Source: an uncultured Rhizobiaceae bacterium
GTDB lineage: Bacteria; Pseudomonadota; Alphaproteobacteria; Rhizobiales; Rhizobiaceae
NCBI GenBank assembly: GCA_947259295.1
Contig: CAMYMG010000052.1
Coordinates: forward strand, 1-55,544
Reading direction: 5' to 3'
DNA length: 55,544 bases
In this document: piece after piece, positions 7,561 to 16,230 of the stretch
How the letters are laid out: the number at the start of each line of letters is the position of its first letter
How positions within the stretch are numbered: position 1 is the first letter of the stretch
Notes under the pieces: generated by a model
Told to the model about the DNA's origin: nothing
The model's input: the letters and a program-made list of their open reading frames with translations, nothing else
The model's database searches: none
Translations under genes and position numbers: made by a program

Positions 7561-8958
7561 TCAGTGATCCATAGCCTTGACGATTTCCTCAGTCATCTTC
7601 TTGGCGTCGCCGAGCAGCATCATCGTGCCGTCCTTGTAGAACAAAGTGTTGTCGATGCCGGCATAGCCGGAGCCGAGCGAGCGCTTGACGAACAGGCAGG
7701 TGCGCGCCTTGTCGACGTCGAGGATCGGCATGCCGTAGATCGGCGACGACTTGTCGTCGCGCGCCGCCGGGTTGGTGACGTCGTTGGCGCCGATGACATA
7801 GGCGACATCAGCCTGCGCGAACTCGGAGTTGATGTCCTCGAGCTCGAACACCTCGTCATAGGGCACGTTGGCCTCGGCGAGCAGCACGTTCATGTGGCCC
7901 GGCATGCGGCCGGCGACCGGATGGATGGCATACTTCACCTCGACGCCATTGGCCTTCAGCTTGTCGGCCAGTTCGCGCACCGCGTGCTGCGCCTGTGCCA
8001 CCGCCATGCCGTAGCCCGGCACGATGATGACCTTTGAGGCGTTGGCCATCAGGTAGGCGGCATCGTCTGCCGAGCCCTGCTTGACCGTCCGCTCGATGCC
8101 GTCGTCGGCGGCAGCCGCCGTCTCGCCGCCGAAGCCGCCGAGAATGACCGAGATGAACGAGCGATTCATGCCCTTGCACATGATGTAGGACAGGATGGCG
8201 CCCGACGAGCCGACCAGCGCGCCGGTGATGATCAGCGCCAGATTGCCGAGCGTGAAGCCGAGAGCGGCTGCCGCCCAGCCGGAATAGGAGTTGAGCATCG
8301 ATACGACGACCGGCATGTCGGCACCGCCGATCGGGATGATGAGCAGCACGCCGAGCGCCAGCGAAGCGGCGACGATCAGCCAGAACACGGTAAAACTCTC
8401 GGTGGTGACGAGGAGCACGATCAGCACGACGAGCGCGATGCCGAGCGCGGCGTTCACAGCGTGCCGCATCGGCAGCATGATCGGCTTGCCGGACATGCGG
8501 CCGTCGAGCTTCAGGAAGGCGATGACCGAGCCGGTGAAGGTGATGGCGCCGATGGCAACACCGATCGACATCTCGACCAGCGCCTGGCTGTGAATGTCGG
8601 ACACGGTGCCGATGCCGAAGCTTTCCGGCGCATACATGGCGGCCGCGGCGACCATGACGGCGGCCAGGCCGACGAGGCTGTGGAACGCGGCCACGAGCTG
8701 CGGCATAGAGGTCATGGCGATGCGCCGCGCCGTGACCGCGCCGACGCTGCCGCCGATGGCGAGGCCGAGCACGATCAGCGCGAATCCGCCGAAGCTCGGC
8801 GTTGCCAGGGCCAGCGTCGTGGCGACGGCGATCGCCATGCCGACCATGCCGTACATGTTGCCCTGGCGGCTGGTCGTCGGATGCGACAGGCCACGCAGCG
8901 CCAGGATGAACAGGATGCCGGAGACGAGGTAGAGGAAGGAGGCGAAGTTGGCGTTCAC
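7561..8958 (-). CDS. pntB: NAD(P) transhydrogenase subunit beta
   Basis: This 465-residue PntB has an N-terminal block of about nine membrane helices (residues 1-265, starting SFLYLVSGILFILALRGLSH). A soluble NADP(H)-binding domain dIII follows (residues 290-465), with VIIVPGYGMAVAQAQHA and VIGANDVTNPAARDDKSSP. With the alpha subunits it uses the proton gradient to drive hydride transfer from NADH to NADP+, supplying NADPH. Length and motifs match the family. The start is GTG at 8956-8958, with AGGAAAA upstream and one base after the pntAB stop, so translation is likely coupled. It is the last gene of the pntAA-pntAB-pntB operon. Confidence 0.97.
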   Translation of the reverse strand: MNANFASFLYLVSGILFILALRGLSHPTTSRQGNMYGMVGMAIAVATTLALATPSFGGFALIVLGLAIGGSVGAVTARRIAMTSMPQLVAAFHSLVGLAAVMVAAAAMYAPESFGIGTVSDIHSQALVEMSIGVAIGAITFTGSVIAFLKLDGRMSGKPIMLPMRHAVNAALGIALVVLIVLLVTTESFTVFWLIVAASLALGVLLIIPIGGADMPVVVSMLNSYSGWAAAALGFTLGNLALIITGALVGSSGAILSYIMCKGMNRSFISVILGGFGGETAAAADDGIERTVKQGSADDAAYLMANASKVIIVPGYGMAVAQAQHAVRELADKLKANGVEVKYAIHPVAGRMPGHMNVLLAEANVPYDEVFELEDINSEFAQADVAYVIGANDVTNPAARDDKSSPIYGMPILDVDKARTCLFVKRSLGSGYAGIDNTLFYKDGTMMLLGDAKKMTEEIVKAMDH

Positions 8959-8959
8959 G

Positions 8960-9388
8960 TCACTTTTCCTTCTTCTTGTACATCGCCAGCATGCGCTGGG
9001 TGACGAGGAAGCCGCCGAAGATGTTGACCGAGACCAGCATCAGCGCAACGAAGCCGAAGCCCGTGGCGAGGCCGGAAGCCGAGATGCCGACGGCCAGAAG
9101 CGCGCCGACGACGATGACTGAGGAAATGGCGTTGGTGACGGCCATCAGTGGCGTATGCAGGGCCGGCGTAACCGACCAGACGACGTAGTAGCCGACGAAG
9201 ATCGCCAGCACGAAGATGGCGAAGCGGAAGACGAACGGGTCGATGGCGCCGCCCGACAGCGCATGCGCTGCGTCGCCCGCCGCGTCGGCCGTGCCCGGTG
9301 CATTGACGAGGTCCTGGACGCCAAGCCTGACGGCTGCGGCGGCGCGGTCGAGTTGGTCAAGTGCCTGTTCGAGAGCGGTCGGTTCCAT
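8960..9388 (-). CDS. pntAB: NAD(P) transhydrogenase subunit alpha part 2 (membrane)
   Basis: A 142-residue membrane piece of the alpha subunit, split from the NAD-binding part as in Rhodospirillum rubrum and other alphaproteobacteria. About 50 soluble N-terminal residues precede four helices: [40 protein letters not shown], and two more ending [32 protein letters not shown] is the conserved PntA helix signature. It forms part of the proton channel with PntB. The ATG at 9386-9388 overlaps the pntAA stop by one base. A GTG one codon earlier (9391) is the alternative start; GGGGA precedes both. Confidence 0.95.
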   Translation of the reverse strand: MEPTALEQALDQLDRAAAAVRLGVQDLVNAPGTADAAGDAAHALSGGAIDPFVFRFAIFVLAIFVGYYVVWSVTPALHTPLMAVTNAISSVIVVGALLAVGISASGLATGFGFVALMLVSVNIFGGFLVTQRMLAMYKKKEK

Positions 9389-10701
9389 CACGCTGTCCCC
9401 TTCGGTGCGGCCGGTTTCTTCGCTGCGGCAGGCTTTTTCGCCGCGGCCTTCGGAGCGGCCTTCTTCGGCGCAGCCTTCTTCGGTGCGACGTCGAGGCCGG
9501 GCTCGGTGCCCTTGGCCGCCTTGGCGACAGCCTTGTCGTCAGGCAGGGCCGCGCTGGCAGCGGGAGCGGCCTTGGCGAAATTTGGATGCACCACCTTGCC
9601 GGCGTCGGTCAGCATCGTCGCCTTGACCAGTTCGTCATCGCGATTGATCGCCAGCGCCTTGGCTTCCTTGTCGACCAGTGTCTCGAGGAAGGCGAAGAGG
9701 TTCTTGGCATAAAGCAGCGAGGCCGAAGCGGCGACCCGGCCCGGCACGTTGAGATGGCCGACGATCTTCACCTCATTCGCCGTGGTGACGACCTTGCCGG
9801 CCTCGGCACCCTCGACATTGCCGCCACGCTCGACGGCGAGATCGACGATCACCGAGCCGGGCTTCATCGAGGCGACCATGGCAGCCGACACCAGCTTCGG
9901 CGCCGGCCGCCCGGGAATCAGCGCCGTGGTGATGACGATGTCCTGCTTGGCGATGTGGTCGGCGGTCAGCGCCGCCTGCTTGGCCTGGTATTCCTTCGAC
10001 ATTTCCTTGGCGTAGCCGCCAGCCGTTTCGGCAGCCTTGAATTCCTCGTCCTCGACGGCGAGGAACTTCGCGCCGAGCGAGGCGACCTGTTCCTTGGCGG
10101 CGGGACGCACGTCGGTCGCGGTAACCACCGCGCCGAGCCGGCGCGCCGTGGCGATGGCCTGCAGGCCGGCGACGCCTACGCCCATGACGAACACCTTGGC
10201 GGCGGGCACGGTGCCGGCGGCGGTCATCATCATCGGCATGGCACGGTCATAGACGGCGGCACCGTCGATGACGGCCTGGTAGCCGGCTAGATTGGCCTGT
10301 GAGGACAGCACGTCCATCGACTGGGCGCGGCTGATGCGCGGCATGAATTCCATGGCAAAGGCGGTGATGCCGGCCTTGGCCATGGCCGCAATCGCTGCGT
10401 CGTTTCCGTAGGGGTCCATGGTGGCAATGACGGCCGCACCCGACTTGTAGCCCTTGAGTTCGGCGTCGGTCGGACGGCGCACCTTCAGCACCACGTCGGC
10501 CTTGGAACCATCGGCTGCTTTGCCGATGGTCGCGCCTGCCTTGGTGAATTCCTCGTCGGTAATGCGGGAGCCCAGCCCGGCGCCCTGTTCTACGATTACC
10601 GCAAAGCCGAGACCGGCATAGCGCTTGACCGTATCGGGAGAAGCGGCAACGCGCGGCTCACCGGCTTCGATTTCCTTCGGGATAAAGATCGTCTGTCCCA
10701 C
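9388..10701 (-). CDS. pntAA: NAD(P) transhydrogenase subunit alpha part 1 (NAD-binding)
   Basis: The 437-residue dI subunit binds NAD(H). It opens with [20 protein letters not shown], has the [20 protein letters not shown] signature near residue 125, the nucleotide fold [20 protein letters not shown] near 165-185, and [19 protein letters not shown]. An unusual C-terminal tail of about 60 residues, rich in Ala, Lys and Pro (repeats of APKKAAPKK and [10 protein letters not shown]), follows the folded domain. The Rhodospirillum-type subunit of about 384 residues lacks it, so it is an extension. ATG 10701 follows a short leader holding the GCTGGA/TCCAGC hairpin. It is first in the operon. Confidence 0.96.
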   Translation of the reverse strand: MGQTIFIPKEIEAGEPRVAASPDTVKRYAGLGFAVIVEQGAGLGSRITDEEFTKAGATIGKAADGSKADVVLKVRRPTDAELKGYKSGAAVIATMDPYGNDAAIAAMAKAGITAFAMEFMPRISRAQSMDVLSSQANLAGYQAVIDGAAVYDRAMPMMMTAAGTVPAAKVFVMGVGVAGLQAIATARRLGAVVTATDVRPAAKEQVASLGAKFLAVEDEEFKAAETAGGYAKEMSKEYQAKQAALTADHIAKQDIVITTALIPGRPAPKLVSAAMVASMKPGSVIVDLAVERGGNVEGAEAGKVVTTANEVKIVGHLNVPGRVAASASLLYAKNLFAFLETLVDKEAKALAINRDDELVKATMLTDAGKVVHPNFAKAAPAASAALPDDKAVAKAAKGTEPGLDVAPKKAAPKKAAPKAAAKKPAAAKKPAAPKGTA

Positions 10702-10794
10702 CGCAAAATCCTTTCGGCTGGAACCGGTCCAGCTTACAGCCCGAACCGGAACGGCCGGGCGTCAGTCGAAATGACCTGATGTCGGGGTCAGGCC

Positions 10795-11022
10795 CTAGCG
10801 CAGAAGGTACCAGCCGACCACCAGGATGGCGATCAGAAGGACCGAGGCCGAGAAGAAGCCGGCGCTGGTGAAAAAGCCGAAGGCCATCGCGACGAGCAGC
10901 GCCCCGCAGAACAGCGAACCATACTTGGCGAGCGCGATGAACCCGGCATAGGTCCTCTCATGCTCGGGATAGTCCATCTTGGCGCCGGTTTCGATCGGTC
11001 CGGTCGGCGTGTGGTCAGCCAT
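10795..11022 (-). CDS. aa3-type cytochrome c oxidase subunit IV
   Basis: A 75-residue membrane protein. MDYPEHERTYAGFIALAKYG is the signature of the bacterial aa3 oxidase subunit IV family. It is followed by a hydrophobic stretch (SLFCGALLVAMAFGFF, then FFSASVLLIAILVVGWYLL) that makes one or two helices. In Paracoccus-type enzymes this small subunit sits at the edge of the oxidase and is not needed for activity. No cox genes are nearby; it lies 93 bases upstream of pntAA on the same strand, a linkage often kept in rhizobia (from memory). Start ATG 11022, with a purine-rich GGAGG eight bases upstream. Confidence 0.88.
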   Translation of the reverse strand: MADHTPTGPIETGAKMDYPEHERTYAGFIALAKYGSLFCGALLVAMAFGFFTSAGFFSASVLLIAILVVGWYLLR

Positions 11023-11135
11023 GAAAATACCTCCAGAAGATACTCAAGGGCACATAACGAAAAGCCGGGCCAAGGGCAATGCCGCTATCGGCCGGGCGGG
11101 GCAATTGATGTGCGAAAGCGAAACCGCAGATAGCC

Positions 11136-12422
11136 TCAGGCCGCGCCAGCCTCATGCTGCAACTGGCCGACCTGCTCGGACAGGTTGCGCAGGATTGCCT
11201 TGTCCTGCTCGATCGCCATTGCGGCCTCCGCCCGCTCCAGCGCCAGCCGCGAATGGCGCACCGCATTGTCCCTGAAACCCTGGCCTTCCATCCGGCCGAG
11301 AATGAGCAGTGCCTTCTGCAGGCGGATATGAACCTCGACGACGCCTGCCCCGTCGCGGGCGATCGGCGTAAAGATGTCGTCAAACAGGTCGTCAAGCTCC
11401 ACCGGCCTTACACGCAGCCGCGGATAGAGCACTTCGGATTGGCCATCGTCTTCGGCGTGACCCGACCAGACCGACAGCACCCGCACCGCGCGTCCGATGA
11501 CGTCGATCGCCGTGCCGGGGTCGTTGAGCGCCGTGGACAGGGCCCGCGACGCGATCTCGCTGAGCACGCTGAGGCCGAAGCGGGGATCCTGGTCGAACGA
11601 CCGCTCGTCGCCGACAGTGAAGGCCTTGACGACCGACTCCAGCGCCTCCTCGTCGAGCCCGTCGCAGAACGCCATCGGCCGGGTGGGGTCGAGGAAGGCG
11701 CCGGGCAAGGCAACGATGTGGATCATCCCCTCCGCCTCTTCGGCGAGTTCCGACAGCGCGCCGGTGTCGACATGCTGGACATAGCCGATGATGGGCGCGA
11801 ATACCGGAACGACAGTCTCCGACGGCGCCGACATGTCCACGGCAAGCTTCAGGCCACCGAGATAGGGCCGCTCGACGCGGCCGCGCATTGCCTTGGCGGT
11901 GACATTCTCGACCAGATCGGTCGTCTGGCCGACGCGGCCGAGGCGCGATAGATAGTCGATCCAGCGCAGCAGCGTCAGCACGATGACGATGATGACCCCG
12001 ATCGTGACGACGAAGACCACGACGCGACCGCCATTGCCATAGGCCCCGGTGCTCAGCACCACGATGCCGACCACACTGAACAGGAAGGAGCCGATGAAGG
12101 TGGCCAGCGCGTTCTGCGAGGTGGAGTCCTGCATCAGGAGCTTGGTGGCACGCGGCGACACATTGTTGGTGGCGGCCGTGAAGGCCGATACCATGGTGGA
12201 AAGCGAGAAGATCGTGACGGCCAGCATGCTGGACGCGATGATGCCGAGGACGTTGTCGACGGCGTCCGCACCGATCTTGGTCTCAAGATCGTCTGGGATA
12301 TAGGGCTTGGCGAGCAGCGCCACGAAGGCCGTCCCAACCGCCAGCACCGAGAACAGCGACGCGCGGACCCAGAGCCTGCGGCCGAGCTGCATCAGAAGCC
12401 ATTGGAGACGCGAGGTAATCAT
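11136..12422 (-). CDS. DUF2254 membrane protein
   Basis: A 428-residue predicted inner-membrane protein. Four hydrophobic helices lie in the first 170 residues: SLFSVLAVGTAFVALLA; a LGIIASSMLAVTIFSLSTMV segment; ALATFIGSFLFSVVGIVVLS; and VVVFVVTIGVIIVIVLTLL. A soluble C-terminal half follows, with VDMSAPSETVVPVFAPIIGY and DPGTAIDVIGRAVRVLS. SFTAATNNVSPRATKLL-like text after helix 2 is the DUF2254 hallmark. Function is unknown; a channel or envelope role is sometimes suggested. Its ATG overlaps the livF TAA (TAATG), so it is translationally coupled to the ABC operon, and it is probably its last gene. Confidence 0.87.
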   Translation of the reverse strand: MITSRLQWLLMQLGRRLWVRASLFSVLAVGTAFVALLAKPYIPDDLETKIGADAVDNVLGIIASSMLAVTIFSLSTMVSAFTAATNNVSPRATKLLMQDSTSQNALATFIGSFLFSVVGIVVLSTGAYGNGGRVVVFVVTIGVIIVIVLTLLRWIDYLSRLGRVGQTTDLVENVTAKAMRGRVERPYLGGLKLAVDMSAPSETVVPVFAPIIGYVQHVDTGALSELAEEAEGMIHIVALPGAFLDPTRPMAFCDGLDEEALESVVKAFTVGDERSFDQDPRFGLSVLSEIASRALSTALNDPGTAIDVIGRAVRVLSVWSGHAEDDGQSEVLYPRLRVRPVELDDLFDDIFTPIARDGAGVVEVHIRLQKALLILGRMEGQGFRDNAVRHSRLALERAEAAMAIEQDKAILRNLSEQVGQLQHEAGAA

Positions 12423-13249
12423 TACGACAACCAGCGCTTGCGGCGTTTGTAGTGCTTGACGTCCTTGAACGACTTGCGTCCTTCGCCCGCCACGCCGAGA
12501 TAGAATTCCTTGACGTCCTCGTTCTCGCGCAGCGCCGCGGCCTCGCCGTCGAGCACGACGCGGCCCGATTCGAGGATATAGCCGTACTTGGCGTAACGCA
12601 GCGCCGTGTTGGTGTTCTGCTCGGCGAGCAGGAAGGAGACGCCCTGCTCCTCGTTGAGCTTCTTCACGATGCCGAAGATTTCCTCGACCAGCTGCGGCGC
12701 CAGCCCCATGGAAGGTTCGTCGAGCAGGATCATCTTGGGCTTCGACATCAGCGCGCGGCCGATCGCCGTCATCTGCTGTTCGCCGCCCGACGTGTAGCCT
12801 GCCTGGCTCGACCGCCGCACCTTGAGCCGTGGAAAATACTCATAGACGAGTTCCAGGTCGCGTGCGATGGCCGCCTTGCCGTCGCGCCGCGTATAGGCGC
12901 CGGTCATCAGATTGTCCTCGACCGAGAGATGCCCGAAACAGTGCCTGCCTTCCATCACCTGGATGCAGCCGCGGCGGACCAGATTGTCGGGCGAAAGCGA
13001 CTGCACCTGGTCGTCGCCGAAGACGATCGTTCCCTTGGTGACCTCGCCGCGCTCGGCGCGCAGGAGGTTGGAAATGGCCTTGAGCGTCGTGGTCTTGCCG
13101 GCGCCGTTGGCGCCGAGCAGCGCGGTGATGCCGCCGGCCGGAACGGTCAGCGAAACGCCCTTCAGCACCAGGATGACGCGGTCGTAGATCACCTCGATAT
13201 TGTTGACCGAGAGGATAGGCGCGTCGGGCTGGTGGCCGAGTTGGGACAT
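12422..13249 (-). CDS. Branched-chain amino acid-type ABC transporter ATP-binding protein (LivF-like)
   Basis: This 275-residue ATPase has Walker A GANGAGKTTTLK near residue 45, signature YTSGGEQQMTAIGRAL, Walker B MILLDEPSMGLAPQ and switch-loop LLAEQNTNTALRYAK. That order and spacing define LivF proteins. It has a basic tail (KSFKDVKHYKRRKRWLS) beyond the standard about 235 residues, a form I associate with HAAT transporters linked to acyl-CoA ligases. It energises uptake with the LivG-like partner. The start is ATG 13249, eight bases after GGAGA. The frame is open further upstream into the 3' part of the binding-protein gene, but no homology is seen there. Confidence 0.92.
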   Translation of the reverse strand: MSQLGHQPDAPILSVNNIEVIYDRVILVLKGVSLTVPAGGITALLGANGAGKTTTLKAISNLLRAERGEVTKGTIVFGDDQVQSLSPDNLVRRGCIQVMEGRHCFGHLSVEDNLMTGAYTRRDGKAAIARDLELVYEYFPRLKVRRSSQAGYTSGGEQQMTAIGRALMSKPKMILLDEPSMGLAPQLVEEIFGIVKKLNEEQGVSFLLAEQNTNTALRYAKYGYILESGRVVLDGEAAALRENEDVKEFYLGVAGEGRKSFKDVKHYKRRKRWLS

Positions 13250-13269
13250 GCATTCTCCGGCTTTGCTGT

Positions 13270-13366
13270 CGCCGCGCGAGCGGCGGGGTCGGAAAGCCAA
13301 CGCATCGGACAGGTTTTCGATGCACGAGCTTCCGGCTGGATCGACCCCTCCCCGGGCGGGGAAGGG
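13270..13366 (-). other. Two hairpins between the binding-protein gene and livF
   Basis: The 127-base gap between the binding-protein stop and livF contains CGCCGC/GCGGCG (13270-13285, 4-base loop) and a C-rich stem around 13346-13366 with one bulged base. Neither is followed by a T-run. In many ABC operons such structures protect the binding-protein RNA or attenuate read-through to give excess binding protein; that role is inferred here. Confidence 0.4.
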
Positions 13367-13376
13367 CCGATGGCGA

Positions 13377-14690
13377 CTACATCTTGCAGTCTTCGTTGAC
13401 AGGCCAGGGCGCGTTGGCCTCGGCGTATTTCTTGGCCTCTGCCTCGACCAGCGGCTCGATGACGCTCTGGTCGGCCTGCAGCAGGTCCGACACCTTGACG
13501 AACTTGGCGCCGTCCCATTCCAGCATCCAGCCTCCGGCATGGCCGGCATGGTCGGCACAGGATGTCGAGAACGGCGCGATCATCCCCGTCATGCCGATTT
13601 CGGCGAGCTTGGCGTCGTCGATCTTGAGGTTTTCCAGACCCCAGCGAAGCTGCTCGGCGGTGACGACCTTGGTGTCGAAATGCTCCTGCGCCGCCTTGAT
13701 GCCTTCGACGGTAAACATCGAGATCAGAACGCCGCGCTGGTAGAACACCCAGTCGAACTCGCCTTCGCCGATTTCGGCCTTCTTGGGGTCGAGGACATAT
13801 TTCTTGATGTCCTGCATGACCGGCGAATCCGACACCGGCACGCTCCAGGAGATCGAACGGTAGCCCTTGCCGGCTTCGCCCACGCTCTTCATGTCGCCGT
13901 CATGACCCGCCCACCAGATGCCGACGAACTTGTCCATCGGGAACTTGGTCTTGGCGGCCTCGGTGAGCGCACCGGCATTCATGGCGCCCCAGCCCCACAT
14001 GACGACGAAGTCGGGCCTCTCGCGGCGGATCTGCAGCCACTGCGCCGACTGGTTCTGCATCTCCTTGAGGCCGACCGGGATCGGCAGCAGTTCGAAACCG
14101 TGCTTCTCGGCCAGCACCTCGAGCAGCGGGATCGGCTCCTTGCCGTAGGGGTGGTCGAGATGCAGCAGGACGATCTTCTTGCCCTTTAGATTGTCCAGGT
14201 TGCCGTCGGAGATGTTGTTCAGGATCATCGAAGCGCCGTCCCAGTAGGAGGCCGGCATGTTGAACGCCCAATGGAACACCTTGCCGTCGGCCATCGGCGA
14301 AAAGCCGTAGCCGGGCGCCAGGATCGGAATCTTGTCGACATTGGATTTCGGCAGGACCTGCAGCGTGATGCCGGTCGACCATGGCTGCGTGATGATGCCG
14401 GTCGCCTTGGTCTTCTCGTAGCACTCGACGCCCTTTTCGGTCGAATAGCCGGTCTCGCATTCCTCGTAGCCGAGCTTGACGCCGTTGACGCCACCATCGC
14501 GCTCGTTGAGCATCATCATGTAGTCGCGCTGGCCGTTCATCAGCGGGATGCCCGTCGCCGCGAAGGGGCCGGTCCGGTAGGAAAGGTTGGGCAGGCTGAC
14601 GCTGTCCTCGGCGATCGCCGGGGCGACCGACAGCATGCACGCCGCGGCCAGGGCCGCCGGCAGCAAGAAATTGGTCCTCAGTCTCTTCAT
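13377..14690 (-). CDS. ABC transporter substrate-binding protein (LivK-like)
   Basis: A 437-residue periplasmic protein with Sec signal peptide MKRLRTNFLLPAALAAACML (cleavage after AIA). The mature part is a type I periplasmic fold: LSYRTGPFAATGIPLMNGQR near residue 36-55, GYSTEKGVECYEKTK, KKIVLLHLDHPYGKEP, and DFVVMWGWGAMNAGALTEAA. It is longer than amino-acid-binding LivK (about 345-370) and diverges at ligand-contacting positions, which with the neighbouring acyl-CoA ligase suggests a carboxylate or aromatic ligand rather than leucine (inference). GGAGGAAG lies just before ATG 14690. It follows livM by 85 bases. Confidence 0.9.
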   Translation of the reverse strand: MKRLRTNFLLPAALAAACMLSVAPAIAEDSVSLPNLSYRTGPFAATGIPLMNGQRDYMMMLNERDGGVNGVKLGYEECETGYSTEKGVECYEKTKATGIITQPWSTGITLQVLPKSNVDKIPILAPGYGFSPMADGKVFHWAFNMPASYWDGASMILNNISDGNLDNLKGKKIVLLHLDHPYGKEPIPLLEVLAEKHGFELLPIPVGLKEMQNQSAQWLQIRRERPDFVVMWGWGAMNAGALTEAAKTKFPMDKFVGIWWAGHDGDMKSVGEAGKGYRSISWSVPVSDSPVMQDIKKYVLDPKKAEIGEGEFDWVFYQRGVLISMFTVEGIKAAQEHFDTKVVTAEQLRWGLENLKIDDAKLAEIGMTGMIAPFSTSCADHAGHAGGWMLEWDGAKFVKVSDLLQADQSVIEPLVEAEAKKYAEANAPWPVNEDCKM

Positions 14691-14775
14691 GTCACTTCCT
14701 CCACTTTTCTATCATTCTACCATCCGTACCGGGCGGACGATCCCGAAAACGTGCCCGTCGGGCAGCATACAGCCA

Positions 14776-15852
14776 TCAATGCGGAAACGGCCACATGATG
14801 AGCTTCTCGCGGATGATTTGCCAGAATCGCGCCAGCCCGTGCGGCTCGATCACGAGAATGGCGATGATAAGCGCGCCGACGATCATGGTATTCAGGTGTT
14901 CGACCATGGCCGACGAGATCGGCAGGCCGAGCGAGGCCGGCAGCGTGTTGATGACGACTGGCAGCGCGACGATCAGGATGGCGCCGAGGAAATTGCCGAG
15001 CACCGAGCCAAGCCCACCGATGATGGCGATGAAAAGTACCCGGAAGGACAGGCCAATATCGAAGGCGACCGGCTCGGCGGCACCCCGCCACAGGAAGACG
15101 AAGAGCGCGCCCGATACGCCGACGACATAGGACGACACCGCGAACGCCGACAGCTTGGCCTTCATCAGGTTGATGCCGACGAGTTCGGCGGCGATGTCCA
15201 TGTCGCGCACCGCCTTCCACATGCGCCCGATGCGGCCGCGCGTGATGTTGATCGCCGCAATGGTGATCAGCGTGACGATGCCGAGCACGCAGTAATACTG
15301 CACGATCGCCAGCGCATTGGGGCCAAACACCGGTGTGCCGAACATCTCGACGGTAGGCACCTGGATGGAGCCCGACGAGGCGTAGTTGCAAAGCCATGCC
15401 CATTTCTCGAACAGCCAGACCAGGAAGAACTGCGCGGCAAGCGTGGCGATGGCGAGATAGAAACCCTTGATCCTGAGCGACGGCAGGCCGAAGGCGACGC
15501 CGACAGCGGCCGAAAAGAACCCCGACAGCAGGATCGCCACCAGCACGTTCATCTCGGGGAAGATGGTGATCAGCTTGAAGCAGGCGTAGGCGCCGACGCC
15601 CATGAAGGCCCCGGTGCCGAGCGACAATTGCCCGGCATAGCCGGTCAGGATGTTGAGGCCGAGTGCGGCCAGCGAATAGACGAGCACCGGCGTGAGCAGC
15701 GCCTTGAAGGTGAACTCGCTTGCCGTCAGCGGGAAGATGACGAATGCGAACAGCAGGATGACGCCGAGCAGCCAGGCGTCCTGCCGGACCGGGAACAGCG
15801 CGTGGTCGGCGGCGTAGGAAGTCTTGAACTGGCCGGCGGTGCGGTAGAGCAT
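14776..15852 (-). CDS. Branched-chain amino acid-type ABC transporter permease (LivM-like)
   Basis: A 358-residue inner-membrane permease with about nine to ten helices. LNILTGYAGQLSLGTGAFMG and LPSLRIKGFYLAIATLAAQF are LivM hallmarks, and GRIGRMWKAVRDMDIAAELV is the cytoplasmic EAA-like loop that docks the ATPases. It forms the pore with the LivH-like protein encoded upstream. The start ATG at 15850-15852 comes immediately after the VOC gene stop with no gap, so translation is coupled. The C-terminal end (LARFWQIIREKLIMWPFPH) is normal for the group. Confidence 0.93.
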   Translation of the reverse strand: MLYRTAGQFKTSYAADHALFPVRQDAWLLGVILLFAFVIFPLTASEFTFKALLTPVLVYSLAALGLNILTGYAGQLSLGTGAFMGVGAYACFKLITIFPEMNVLVAILLSGFFSAAVGVAFGLPSLRIKGFYLAIATLAAQFFLVWLFEKWAWLCNYASSGSIQVPTVEMFGTPVFGPNALAIVQYYCVLGIVTLITIAAINITRGRIGRMWKAVRDMDIAAELVGINLMKAKLSAFAVSSYVVGVSGALFVFLWRGAAEPVAFDIGLSFRVLFIAIIGGLGSVLGNFLGAILIVALPVVINTLPASLGLPISSAMVEHLNTMIVGALIIAILVIEPHGLARFWQIIREKLIMWPFPH

Positions 15853-16227
15853 CTATGACCAGTCTTTCGCATCGCCGGGAAAGTCATCGCCCTGCGGGCC
15901 AACGAGACAGAAGCGGTGGCCGGTCGGCGCCTCCATCACGATCCAGCTTTTGACCCGCGCGACCTCGGTGGCGCCTGCCGCCTTGAGACGCTCGCATTCG
16001 GCCTCGCGGTCGTCGGTCTCGATGTCGAGATGCACACGCGGCGCGTGATCGACGGATTGCAGCAGCACCTTGGGGTAGCCGGCATGGCCATCGAACTGCG
16101 CGTATTTCCCGTCGGCATCGACCTTGCCCTCCATGCCGAGCATTTTCGACCAGAAGGAGGTTGCTTCCGTCAGGTCGTCGGTCTGACAGTCGATGCAGAT
16201 GACGCCAACTCTCGATTTATGGCTCAT
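15853..16227 (-). CDS. VOC-fold glyoxalase-like protein
   Basis: A 124-residue vicinal-oxygen-chelate protein with two beta-alpha-beta-beta-beta modules: VGVICIDCQTDDLTEATSFW at the start and HLDIETDDREAECERLKAAG in the middle. HRFCLVGPQG near the C-terminus resembles the last strand with metal-ligand histidine. VOC proteins include glyoxalases, dioxygenases and resistance proteins; the ligand pattern here is incomplete, so an enzyme or binding role cannot be chosen. It sits between livH and livM with gaps of 3 and 0 bases, so it belongs to the transport operon and may act on the imported compound. Confidence 0.85.
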   Translation of the reverse strand: MSHKSRVGVICIDCQTDDLTEATSFWSKMLGMEGKVDADGKYAQFDGHAGYPKVLLQSVDHAPRVHLDIETDDREAECERLKAAGATEVARVKSWIVMEAPTGHRFCLVGPQGDDFPGDAKDWS

Positions 16228-16230
16228 CTC

